Below are positions 19,101 to 25,731 of a DNA stretch of 64,000 nucleotides, in pieces. Under the pieces are notes generated by a model. It had not been told where the DNA came from. It saw only the letters and a list, made by a program, of their open reading frames with translations, and ran no database searches. Position 1 is the first letter of the stretch; every line of letters begins with the position of its first letter. The DNA is from Mycobacterium sp. HUMS_12744610. Lineage in GTDB: Bacteria > Actinomycetota > Actinomycetes > Mycobacteriales > Mycobacteriaceae. The stretch covers positions 3,410,001 to 3,474,000 of the forward strand of contig NZ_JBGEDP010000001.1 of NCBI RefSeq assembly GCF_041206865.1. Direction: 5' to 3'. Both the position numbers and the translations under genes were made by a program.

Positions 19101-20337
19101 CGTTCAGCGATCCACCGAGCCCGCTGAGCGCGGCGCCCAGGTTGGCCGCGAACGACTCGCCGGCCTGCAGCGCGCCGTTCAGCCCGGCACCCAGTTCGGA
19201 CACCAGCATCCCGCCGGTGTTCAGCAGCCCGTTGAGGCCTCCGCTCAGACCGGCTTCGATGAGCACGCCCAGCGGGCCCAGGCCGGCCAGCGATCCGCTC
19301 AGCATGGCCGACAATCCGACGTTGAGCGAGGCACCCAGGTCGTTGAGCGCCGCGCCGATGTCACCGGCCAGCGACGCCCCGGTCTGCAGGAGCCCATTCA
19401 GGCCGGTACCCAGGCTGGCCGCGAAGATGCCACCGGTATTCAGCAACCCGTTGAGGCCGGTCTGCAGGCTGGCGGCCAAGGAAGCCGGCAGGCCGAACAG
19501 GTTGGCCAGGCCGGTCAGCGAACCGTTGAGGCCGGCATTCAGCGCCGCGCTCAACGACCCGCCCAAGTTGTTCAGCGTCGCGCCCAGGTTGCCGACCAGC
19601 GATCCCCCGGTCTGCAACGCGGCGTTCAGGCCGGCGCCCAGGTTCGCCAGGCCGCTCAGCCCGCCGGTGAGGCTGGCCGACAACGACGCGCCCAGCTCGG
19701 CGGCCAAGCTGCCGTTCAACAGAGTGTTGAGGGCCGCCCCGGCCTGGGCGCTCAACCCGGCGCCGAGGGTCGACAAGGCGGCGCCACTGCTTTCCAGGGC
19801 CGTGCCGAGGTTCACGATGGCGTTGCCGGTCTGGACCAGGCCCGCCCCGACGCCTTGCAGCAAGGCGCCACCGGTTTGCAGGAAGAGCCCGCTGGCCCCG
19901 GCGCCGATGGCCGTGCCCAGGGCAGCGCCGATGCTGCCCGCCAGCCCCGCGTTGATGCTCGTCGACAGCGCCCCGCTGATGTTGGCGCCCAGCCCGGACA
20001 GCGCGGCGCCCAGATCCGCGGTCAGGGAGCCGCCGCCCTGCAACAGCGCGGCACTGTTGGCGACCTCAGCGCCCACATACGCGGCCGCGCCGCTGCTCAT
20101 CGTGCTGACGAACTCGTTGTGGAAGGCCGCCACTTCAGCGTTCAGGGTCTGATACTGCTGGCCGAATTCGCCGAACAGCGATGCGATCGTTTGCGACACC
20201 TCATCCTGGGCGGCAGGCATCAACGCAGTCGTAGGGCCGGCTATCGCCGAGGCGACCTCGTCGAGGGCCGAACGGATGCCCGCAAGATCCTGGGCTGCAG
20301 CTTCTACGAGGTCCGGCACCGCGATAACGAACGACAT
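13144..20337 (-). CDS. Giant PE-family protein (2397 aa) with Leu/Ala/Gly/Asn tandem repeats
   Basis: A PE domain (residues 1-100, MSFVIAVPD..., with the type VII secretion signal Y87-x3-E91) is fused to about 2300 residues of low-complexity repeats. The repeat unit is about 149 residues (447 bp): a block LLGLPASLAASL (13 copies, one or two substitutions), then two similar halves ending SLAGLGPLG and SGNLSGLGALL, with LQTGASLA...FGAALGNLGGS in each. The composition is Leu, Ala, Gly, Ser, Asn and Thr with very few charged residues; it is not the Gly-Gly-Ala PGRS type. A Trp-containing segment (IWANAAAQ / IWVDTTAA, followed by VGVAFPGVFQT-like sequence) occurs once mid-protein and again near the C-terminus. 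Of two ATGs, 20337 fits better because GGGGAG lies 6 nt upstream. A cell-surface or secreted product is inferred from the PE signal. Function unknown. Confidence 0.9.
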   Translation of the reverse strand: MSFVIAVPDLVEAAAQDLAGIRSALDEVASAIAGPTTALMPAAQDEVSQTIASLFGEFGQQYQTLNAEVAAFHNEFVSTMSSGAAAYVGAEVANSAALLQGGGSLTADLGAALSGLGANISGALSTSINAGLAGSIGAALGTAIGAGASGLFLQTGGALLQGVGAGLVQTGNAIVNLGTALESSGAALSTLGAGLSAQAGAALNTLLNGSLAAELGASLSASLTGGLSGLANLGAGLNAALQTGGSLVGNLGATLNNLGGSLSAALNAGLNGSLTGLANLFGLPASLAASLQTGLNGLLNTGGIFAASLGTGLNGLLQTGASLAGDIGAALNDLGASLNVGLSAMLSGSLAGLGPLGVLIEAGLSGGLNGLLNTGGMLVSELGAGLNGALQAGESFAANLGAALSGLGGSLNAALQLMLSGNLSGLGALLGLPASLAASLGAGLNGLINTGANLAANFGAGLNGLLQTGVSLAADIGGALNGLGGSLSVALSGALSGSLAGLGPLGALIQAGLTGGLNGLLTTGAALVGDLGAGLNSLLQTGASFAANFGAALSDLGGSFSAALQLALSGNLAGLGALLGLPASLAASLGTGLNGLLNVGEALAGNLGAGLNVLVQTGASLAGDIGAALNGVGGSLNAALSAALSGSLAGLGQLGLTIESGLTGGLSVLANTGATLAGELGAGLNALVQTGESFAANFGAALTGLGGSLGAALQLAISGNLSGLGALLGLPASLAASLQTGFNGLLNTGANLAANLGGGLNGLLDTGVSLAADIGGALNGLGGSLNLALSGLLSGSLAGLGPLGALLEAGLTGGLSGLLNTGGMLVTQLGAGLNGLLQTGASLAGNFGAALGNLGGSLSAALNASLNAGITGLSGLLGLPASLAASLQTGLNGVLNAGGALLNGLGGGLSALVQTGASLAGNFGAALNNLGVSLNAALSLGLSGSLAGLGPLGALIEAGLSGGLNGLLNTGGMLATELGTGLNGLLQTGASLAGNFGAVLGNLGASLSAGLNASLNAGITGLSGLLGLPASLAASLQTGLNGVLNAGGALLNGLGAGFNGLLQTGLSLGGDFGAALSGLGGSLNAALSLALSGSLAGLGPLGAALSGALSGGLSDLLNTGATLATTLGAGLNGLLQTGASFAANLGGALSGLGGSLSAALQLAISGNLSGLSALLGLPASLVASLQTGFTGLLNTGAMLGAELGGGLNALLQTGANLGAIWANAAAQISAALTNALAASLGVTFPNLFQTGVALATTLGAGLNGLLQTGASLAADVGGALNGLGGSLSLAVSAGLSGSLAGLGPLGVAIETGLSGGFSGLANLGGTLAAELGTGLNGLIQTGEAFAANFGAALGNLGGSFGAALQLALSGNLAGLGGLLGLPASLAASLQTGLNGLVNTGATLATSLGAGLNAALQTGASLAADIGGALNGLGGSLGVALSGMLSGSLAGLGPLGAVIEAGLTGGLNGLVNTGATLLNSFGAGLNGLIQTGESFAANFGAALGNLGGSFGAALQLALSGNLAGLSGLLGLPASLAASLQTGLNGLVNTGATLATSLGAGLNAALQTGASLAGDIGGALSGFGASLGGALSLALSGSLAGLGPLGALIQAGLSGGLNGLLNTGATLATSLGAGLNGLIQTGEAFAANFGAALGNLGGSFGAALQLALSGNLAGLSGLLGLPASLAASLQTGLNGLITTGANLAATLGGGLNGVLQTGASLAADIGGALNGLGGSLGVALSGMLSGSLAGLGPLGAVIEAGLTGGLNGLVNTGATLLNSFGAGLNGLIQTGESFAANFGAALGNLGGSFGAALQLALSGNLAGLSALLGLPASLAATLQTGFNGLANVGGALAGNLGAGLNVLVHTAEGLATDIGVALNGLGGSVGANLYAALNASLAGLGPLGLAIEGGLTGGLSGLANLGGTLASTLGAGLNGLIQTGEAFAANFGAALGNLGGSFGAALQLALSGNLAGLSGLLGLPASLAASLQTGLNGLITTGANLAATLGGGLNGVLQTGASLAGDIGGALNGLGGSLGVALSGMLSGSLAGLGPLGALIQAGLTGGLNGLVNTGATLLNSFGAGLNGLIQTGESFAANFGAALGNLGGSFGAALQLALSGNLAGLSALLGLPASLAASLQTGLNSLINTGANLAANLGGSLNGLLQTGVALTGSLGAALNGFGASLNAALSLALNGSLAGLGPLEAAIQAGLSGGLNGLLNLGGTLAADLGGGINALIQTGENLAASLGALLNTNLALTINAALAASLGAALSGLANAGGALTAGLRGGLTGLLSTTANLVSGLGGALYGLGQTGGAIANIWVDTTAAIATELGDALGATVGVAFPGVFQTAESLAVDLGGALNGLAQTGGTVVGSLEAALNDLGASLEASLQASLGISVAA
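13700..19500 (-). repeat. 447-bp coding tandem repeat with 894-bp higher-order period
   Basis: Within the giant PE gene the same DNA recurs at fixed spacing. Sequence at about 13977 recurs at 14424 (447 bp), at 14871 and at 15765 (894 bp steps), with stretches over 100 bp nearly identical. Copies near 13900-16300 are most alike and those near 17000-19500 more diverged, which suggests recent amplification at the 3' end of the gene. Boundaries are approximate. Confidence 0.85.
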
Positions 20338-20343
20338 GTCCAT

Positions 20344-20726
20344 CTCCCCACGACAAATGAACGAAATGTGACTCCAAGAGCCCGAATCACCCCTAGGTGA
20401 ATCGAAGCCTAGCGGGGCCTCACCTGGGTAAAGCGAAAACGGGTGTTTTCAGAAGGTTGGCGCTCGCCCCTCAGCAGCGAATTCGACGCCGGCCGACGAA
20501 CCGAAATCGCAGCCTTCCCTTGGGATCAGCGGTCCGGGTGAGCATCAGGTGAGATTTATCTCATACCAGAAGCGAAAGCGGCAGCCGTTTGCCGAAGAAC
20601 CGAAACCGTTCCTGTCAAACGCGCGCCGAATAAGGGCGCCACCCTCGTCGCTATCTTCGCCGAAATCCCCTCCAGGGCGCTATCTTTCATAGGCTATGTG
20701 AAAATCTGACCGAACCGGACCCCGGT
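20344..20726. other. Intergenic region upstream of the giant PE gene
   Basis: 383 bp without a gene, lower in GC than its surroundings, holding the promoter of the giant PE gene and the 5'-distal flank of the next PE gene's 3' end. It contains an inverted pair AGGTGA (20395-20400) / TCACCT (20420-20425) close to the start and the palindrome at 20550-20563. I see no convincing -10/-35 pair. Confidence 0.5.
20550..20563. promoter_or_regulatory. Perfect palindrome TGAGAT-TT-ATCTCA, possible operator
   Basis: A 14-bp inverted repeat with 6-bp arms and a TT centre, 213 bp upstream of the giant PE start codon. Such symmetry suits a dimeric regulator, but I cannot name one. Confidence 0.35.
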
Positions 20727-22487
20727 CTAGAGAGGCAGCGAGATCAGTGGCGCCGGTGACGCCGATGCGCCGATCGCCTGGGCCAGTTGCTCGGGCGCGT
20801 AGTTCACCAGGAAGGGCAGCAGGCCGGAGAAGGGCGTGCCGCCGACGCCGAGGTCGAGCACCACCGGGCCGACCCCGATGCCGTTGAGCAGAGTGGAGAT
20901 CGTCACCGTCGCGCTGTAGTAGCCGGGCGGGACGAGCAGCCCGTCCAGCGGCAGGTTGCCGACGGCGCTCACATTCGCTATGTCGCCGACTGCAGATCCC
21001 GTGATGTTCGACAGGCTCAGCGCGTAGGGGAATGTCGCCTGGCCGTTGAGGAAGCCGTTGGCAATGACCGCCGGCGCGTCGATGAGGGCGACGATCGCAC
21101 CCCCGGGGTCCCCGGCCTGCAGCGCGGCGGTGAAGGCCGCGGCGCTGGAACCGGCCGCCTCCAGCATGCTGACCGGCGGCCCCAACAAGGCGACGCCGAA
21201 CACCACCGGTAACCCGACGACGTCGTTCAAGGTCGCGCTGACGGGCGGGACCAATCCTTGTTGCAGAAGCGAGACATCCAGGTAGGGGGTGATGCTCGTG
21301 TTCGTCGCCAACTGGACGACATTGGTCATGTTCTGTGCGATGTGGCCCGGGATGGCCGAGATCGGTGTCAGGGTGGGCCCGACGCCGGAGAAGACGTTCT
21401 GCAATCCGGTTTCCACATCACTGAGCCCGGCGGAGTAATTGCCGGCCGAGAAAGCCTGTGCTGCCGCCTGGAAGGCCGTGGGCAGGGCCGCCGCGTGCGC
21501 CTCGACGGATTGGGCAGCGTTGCCGAAGGCCGTCGCAACGGTCTGGGCGTAGCCCATCTGGTTGGTGATGAACTGGCGCAGGAACGGGAAGGGATCGGCC
21601 AGCCAGGTCGCCCCGAGGTTCTGCAGGTTGTTCCAGGTGTTGTAGAAGAGCTCTTCGTACGGGCCGGCGATGCCGGCGAAGTAGGGTCCCGCATCGCCGA
21701 TGTTGATGTGCACCAGCCCGGGCAGCAGTGAATTCGTCAGCCCTGTCAACGAGTTCCCAAGGCCGCTGAGGAGATTGGGCAGCCCCGGAAGAAGCGCACC
21801 GATGGTGCTGCCGAGCGAGCCCAGGTTGCCAAGCCCGCCGAGAATCCCGGTGAGACCGCCGGTGCCGCCCGTAAGTCCGCCAAGAAGGTCACCGAGCAGC
21901 CCGTTGCTACCGGTGAGACCGCCGAGCAAGCCACCACTACCGGTCAGACCACCCAGGAGCCCACCGCTACCGGTCAGACCACCCAGCAGGCCGCCGCCAC
22001 CGGTAAGACCGCCGACCACGCCGGTCAGCCCGCCGGAGCCTCCGCTGCTCGTGCCGGCGAGGCCACCCAGGAGACCGCCGAGCAGGCCGCCGGCAGCTGG
22101 GGTGCCGGCGCCGGCCGCGGCCGTGCTACCGAGACCCGGCGCGCCACCGAGTCCCAGCACCGCCTGGGCGGGCGCGGTGACCGCGTTCGCGAGCGTCTGC
22201 TCGGCGTTGGCGAACTCCGTGCTGAGGTACGCACCGGCACCGACGTTGATCACGTTGACGAACTCGGCATGGAACGCTTGCGCCTGGGCGCTCAGGGACT
22301 GGAACTCCTTGCCGAAGTTGCCGAACGTCGCCGCAACGGCCGCGGACACCTCGTCGCCGGCCGCGGGGACCACCCCGGTCGTGGGCGTCGCAGTGGTCGT
22401 AAGCGCCTCGGCCAACACCGACCGGATTCCCGCCAGATCTTGGGCTGCCGCCTGGATCGCTTCCGGCACCGTCACCACAAACGACAT
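20727..22487 (-). CDS. PE-family protein with Gly/Leu-rich decapeptide repeats and shared C-terminal domain
   Basis: 586 residues. The N-terminal PE domain (1-100) ends in the secretion signal Y87LSTE91. Residues 115-260 are glycine and leucine rich and include four copies of a ten-residue unit GGLLGGLTGS. From about residue 265 a non-repetitive domain follows: AGPYEELFYNT, NPFPFLRQFITNQMGYAQT-like sequence, then ANGFLNGQATF, LPLDGLLVPPG and a C-terminal GGTPFSGLLPFLVNYAPEQLAQAIG. The same C-terminal pattern occurs in the next PE genes. Start ATG follows GGGGAG. Probably exported by an ESX system; no enzymatic motif is evident, and no PPE partner lies nearby. Confidence 0.88.
   Translation of the reverse strand: MSFVVTVPEAIQAAAQDLAGIRSVLAEALTTTATPTTGVVPAAGDEVSAAVAATFGNFGKEFQSLSAQAQAFHAEFVNVINVGAGAYLSTEFANAEQTLANAVTAPAQAVLGLGGAPGLGSTAAAGAGTPAAGGLLGGLLGGLAGTSSGGSGGLTGVVGGLTGGGGLLGGLTGSGGLLGGLTGSGGLLGGLTGSNGLLGDLLGGLTGGTGGLTGILGGLGNLGSLGSTIGALLPGLPNLLSGLGNSLTGLTNSLLPGLVHINIGDAGPYFAGIAGPYEELFYNTWNNLQNLGATWLADPFPFLRQFITNQMGYAQTVATAFGNAAQSVEAHAAALPTAFQAAAQAFSAGNYSAGLSDVETGLQNVFSGVGPTLTPISAIPGHIAQNMTNVVQLATNTSITPYLDVSLLQQGLVPPVSATLNDVVGLPVVFGVALLGPPVSMLEAAGSSAAAFTAALQAGDPGGAIVALIDAPAVIANGFLNGQATFPYALSLSNITGSAVGDIANVSAVGNLPLDGLLVPPGYYSATVTISTLLNGIGVGPVVLDLGVGGTPFSGLLPFLVNYAPEQLAQAIGASASPAPLISLPL
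21875..22001 (-). repeat. 30-bp tandem repeats encoding GGLLGGLTGS
   Basis: About four head-to-tail 30-bp units inside the PE gene at 20727-22487, nearly identical at DNA level, encoding residues 163-205. Such arrays readily gain or lose units. Confidence 0.8.
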
Positions 22488-22644
22488 ATTTGCTCCCCAT
22501 CGATGTAACAGCGCTGCATCCGATGGCCGTCAAGGCAAATTCGACCTTAATGGACCTTCAATATGCCATTGCCGACAACTCTCGTTTTCGTGAACCGCCC
22601 GGGCACGGGAGCAGCACGCCCTCGTCCGTAATAAGTTGTGCGCC

Positions 22645-23748
22645 TTAGCTTTCGAACGCCATCGCAAGAAGTTGGGGCGTGTACTCCGCCAGCGCGGGAA
22701 TGAGGCCGCCGACGGGTGGGCCGCTGATGGCGACGGTCTGCAGCAGCGACGAACCCTGCAGTGTCGCCGTCGCCGAAAAGGGTCGAAGCGGGGCGAGCAG
22801 ACCGCTGAAGGGAACCTCGGCGACCGCCGGCACTCCGGCGAGCGGCAACCCGACCGGCACCGTCACCTCGCCGTTGAGGAAGGCGTTGGCGATGTTGGCC
22901 GGAGCGCCGACGAGCGTGGTGAACGCCCCGATCGGGTTTCCGGCTTGCAGCGCACCGAAAAACGCTGTGGTGCTTGACTGCATCGCCAGCGCTGCGTTGA
23001 CCGGCGCGCCCAGCGCGTCGAACGCCAGCAGCTCTGGCAGACCGACCCCGATCGCCAGCGACGCATTGGTCTGCGTCAAAGACGTGACCGTCACCGAGAT
23101 CGGGTTGACGACGTCGCCGAGGACGTTGGCGGTGCCCAGCGCGAGTCGCGCGGGGATGGCCAGGAGCGGCTGCAGGTTTCCGCTCGCCACCGAGGTCAAA
23201 AGCTGCTGCGGGCTGCCGAATTGGGTGGTGAACGCCTGCGCCAGGGCGGGCTCGGTCACCGATGTCCAAGTGGTGCCGATGCTTTGCAGGTTCGCGTTGG
23301 TATTGGCGAGCAGGCTTTCATACGGGGCGAGGAGCGAGTTGGCGGACGCGGCCGTATTCGCGATGGCGCCCTGGCCCGCGTTCTGTTCGGCGGCCGCGGC
23401 GCTGGACTGGACGGCCAACATCGCCCTCGCGGGCGCGTTCACCGCGGCGGCCAGGGTTTGCTGGACGTTGGCCGCCTCGGTGGCGGCGTAAGCGGTCGCG
23501 CCGGAGTTCAGCAAATTGACGAACTGCTGATGAAACGCCTGTGTCTGGGCGCTGATCTCTTGGTATTCCTGACCGAAGGCGCCGAACAGCTGCGCCACCG
23601 AAGCCGAGACCTCGTCCTGGGCCGCGGCCACCACGCCCGTCGTGGGAGCCGCGATCGTCGCGCTCGCCTGGCTCAGCGTCGAATGAATGCTCGCGAGGTT
23701 TTGTGCTGCCGTCGCCACCACGTCTGGCGCCGCGACCACAAACGACAT
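22645..23748 (-). CDS. PE-family protein with shared C-terminal domain
   Basis: 367 residues. PE domain MSFVVAAPDVV... with the secretion signal Y87AATE91. A short linker is followed by LAPYESLLANTNANLQSIGTTW and a C-terminal region with ANAFLNGEVTVP, VPFSGLLAPLRPFSATATL and GPPVGGLIPALAEYTPQLLAMAF. This matches the neighbours' C-terminal domain but lacks the glycine-rich middle. The ATG at 23748 follows GGGAGAGG. It lies 157 bp downstream-separated from the previous PE gene, in the same orientation. Function unknown; surface or secreted location is inferred. Confidence 0.88.
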   Translation of the reverse strand: MSFVVAAPDVVATAAQNLASIHSTLSQASATIAAPTTGVVAAAQDEVSASVAQLFGAFGQEYQEISAQTQAFHQQFVNLLNSGATAYAATEAANVQQTLAAAVNAPARAMLAVQSSAAAAEQNAGQGAIANTAASANSLLAPYESLLANTNANLQSIGTTWTSVTEPALAQAFTTQFGSPQQLLTSVASGNLQPLLAIPARLALGTANVLGDVVNPISVTVTSLTQTNASLAIGVGLPELLAFDALGAPVNAALAMQSSTTAFFGALQAGNPIGAFTTLVGAPANIANAFLNGEVTVPVGLPLAGVPAVAEVPFSGLLAPLRPFSATATLQGSSLLQTVAISGPPVGGLIPALAEYTPQLLAMAFES

Positions 23749-23896
23749 CTGCCTCTCCCATCCACCGTTGACCGCGCGAAACCTGGGAAGCTTGAGACTA
23801 CTGTGATCGCACTCACATGTCTGCGGAAACCATAATTCTCGTATGTGTTTGCCCGGCGTGAACTCGGGGGGCCTGCAGCAGGCGTTCGGTAAGCCG

Positions 23897-25543
23897 TTAA
23901 CCTGCGCCGATGGCCAGCGCGAGTTGTTCGGGCGCGTAGATCAGCAAACCGGTGGCGAGTCCGCTGAGCGGGGTGCCGCCGACGGCGGTGGTGATCGGCC
24001 CGACGAGGGGCACGGTGACCGTCGCGGTGTACGGCGTGGGCGGGACGAGGATGCCGTTCAGCGGGAGGTTGAGGACCGCGGGGTTGCCCGAGACTTCGAA
24101 CGCGATGGGCAGCGTCGACTGGCCGTTGAGGAAGGCGTCGGTGACGACGGCCGGTGCGTCGACCAACGCGGTGGCCGCCCCCGACCAGTTGCCGGTTTGC
24201 ACCGCGCCGACGAACGCCGTGGTACTGGCCCCGAAGGCGTTCGCCGCGTCGACGGGCGCCCCGATCGCATCAAGCGCGAGCGCGGTCGGCAGCCCCGCGG
24301 TGGCAGTGAGCGAGAGCGTCGCCGACGGAGGAATGATGGTCGTTTTGAGCAGGACGTTCGCGACGAGCGAGGTATCCGCGACGGTGTCGAGCACGTTGGT
24401 CAGATTCTGGGTGATCTGCGCCGGGATCGAGCCGGCCGGCAACAGGCTGGTGAGGTACTCGGTCCGCATCCCCGGAACGGCGAGGATGGGCGACAGATCC
24501 GCCAGGGCGCCCGTCAGGCGGACGTCGGCGATCAGCGGCCCAGGGGGAAAGCTTCCGGTGGTCGAGACGTCGACGCCGGTGACGAACAGATTCGCGAAGC
24601 CCTGCTGCAGGTCGCTCACCGCGCCGTTGATGTCACCGGCCGCCAGGGCCTGGAAGGCCGATTGGAGGGCCGTCGGCAATTGCTGCAGTCCGATGCCGAA
24701 GTCGTGGGCGGCGTTCTGCAGGGAGGTGGCCCAGATCTGGGTGTAGGCAATCTGGTTGGCGACGAACTGCTGGACGTAGGGCGCCGGGTTGAAGGCCAGC
24801 AGTGCCTGGACCGCCGCGTGGATGTTGGCGGGCAGGTTGGCCAGCACCGTCGGGAAGTTCTGGACGACGTACGCGATGTCCGCCGCGATCGCCTGCGCGT
24901 AGCCCGTCTGGTTGACCAGGCACTGGTGCAGGAACGGCGCGGGGTTGGCCAGCCAGGTGCCGCTGAGGATCTGCAGGTTGGCGACCGTGTGGTTGAACAG
25001 CGCCTGGTACGGAGCGGCGACGGTGGCCAGGCCGGTGCCCGCGCCGGCCTGTAGCAGCCCGGGCGTCAGGGCGGCGATGCTGCCGGACACGGTCTGCAGG
25101 CCGGAGCCGAGTTGACCGGAGAGCACCGAGACCGCGCTGCCGTTCTGCACAGCGGTCAGGGCTCCCCCGACGGTTCGGCCCACCGACGTGCCGCCGAGGA
25201 GCGAGGCGGCGGGCGCCGCACCGGCGCCGCCGTTCACCGCGCCCAGCAGGTTCTGCCCGGCATTGGTGGCCTCGGTGCCGAGGTAGGCCCCGGCGCCGGC
25301 GTTCAGCAAAGCGACGAACTGCTCGTGAAAGGCCTGCGCCTGTGCGCTGACCGACTGGTATTGCCGACCGAAGGCGCCGAAGGCCGCCGCGATCCCGGCG
25401 GACACCTCGTCTTCGGCTGCCGCCACGATCCCGGTGGTCGGCGCCGCGGCCGAGGCCGTGGCCTGGGCCAGCGACTCGTGCAGACCCGCCAGGCCTTGCG
25501 CTGCCGCCCGGACCGAGTCCGGCGCCACGAGTACATACGACAT
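23897..25543 (-). CDS. PE-family protein with shared C-terminal domain
   Basis: 548 residues. PE domain MSYVLVAPDSV... with signal Y87LGTE91, then a central segment AAPYQALFNHTVANLQILSGTWLANPAPF, a repeat-like LPANIHAAVQALLAFNPAPYVQQFVANQIAYTQ, and the C-terminal domain with DAFLNGQSTLP, LPLNGILVPPTPYTATVTV and GGTPLSGLATGLLIYAPEQLALAIG. I placed the start at the ATG at 25543 because PE proteins begin MS[FY]V; the frame is open 132 bp further upstream, but that part does not resemble PE sequence. Closest in layout to the PE gene at 25732-27432. Confidence 0.88.
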   Translation of the reverse strand: MSYVLVAPDSVRAAAQGLAGLHESLAQATASAAAPTTGIVAAAEDEVSAGIAAAFGAFGRQYQSVSAQAQAFHEQFVALLNAGAGAYLGTEATNAGQNLLGAVNGGAGAAPAASLLGGTSVGRTVGGALTAVQNGSAVSVLSGQLGSGLQTVSGSIAALTPGLLQAGAGTGLATVAAPYQALFNHTVANLQILSGTWLANPAPFLHQCLVNQTGYAQAIAADIAYVVQNFPTVLANLPANIHAAVQALLAFNPAPYVQQFVANQIAYTQIWATSLQNAAHDFGIGLQQLPTALQSAFQALAAGDINGAVSDLQQGFANLFVTGVDVSTTGSFPPGPLIADVRLTGALADLSPILAVPGMRTEYLTSLLPAGSIPAQITQNLTNVLDTVADTSLVANVLLKTTIIPPSATLSLTATAGLPTALALDAIGAPVDAANAFGASTTAFVGAVQTGNWSGAATALVDAPAVVTDAFLNGQSTLPIAFEVSGNPAVLNLPLNGILVPPTPYTATVTVPLVGPITTAVGGTPLSGLATGLLIYAPEQLALAIGAG

Positions 25544-25731
25544 GTCCGTCTCCCACCGACTCGATCGACGGTCACCCGACGGTCGTCGAGGCAATGTGAG
25601 CGTAGTCACACCCGCAGGGCGTGCGCGGCAAATTCGACAACTCCGTGGCGCCGCGCCCGTCCGGGACCGAAACACGTTGGAGACGAGGAAGCGGGACGCC
25701 GGCTGACCGACGCCCCGCCTCTGCGTGAAAG

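Noticed and set aside
13144..20337. Reading the giant repeats as a CRISPR array or as a PE_PGRS gene.
   Set aside because: Repeats are contiguous coding units of 447 bp without spacers, and the GGA/GGN PGRS pattern is absent.
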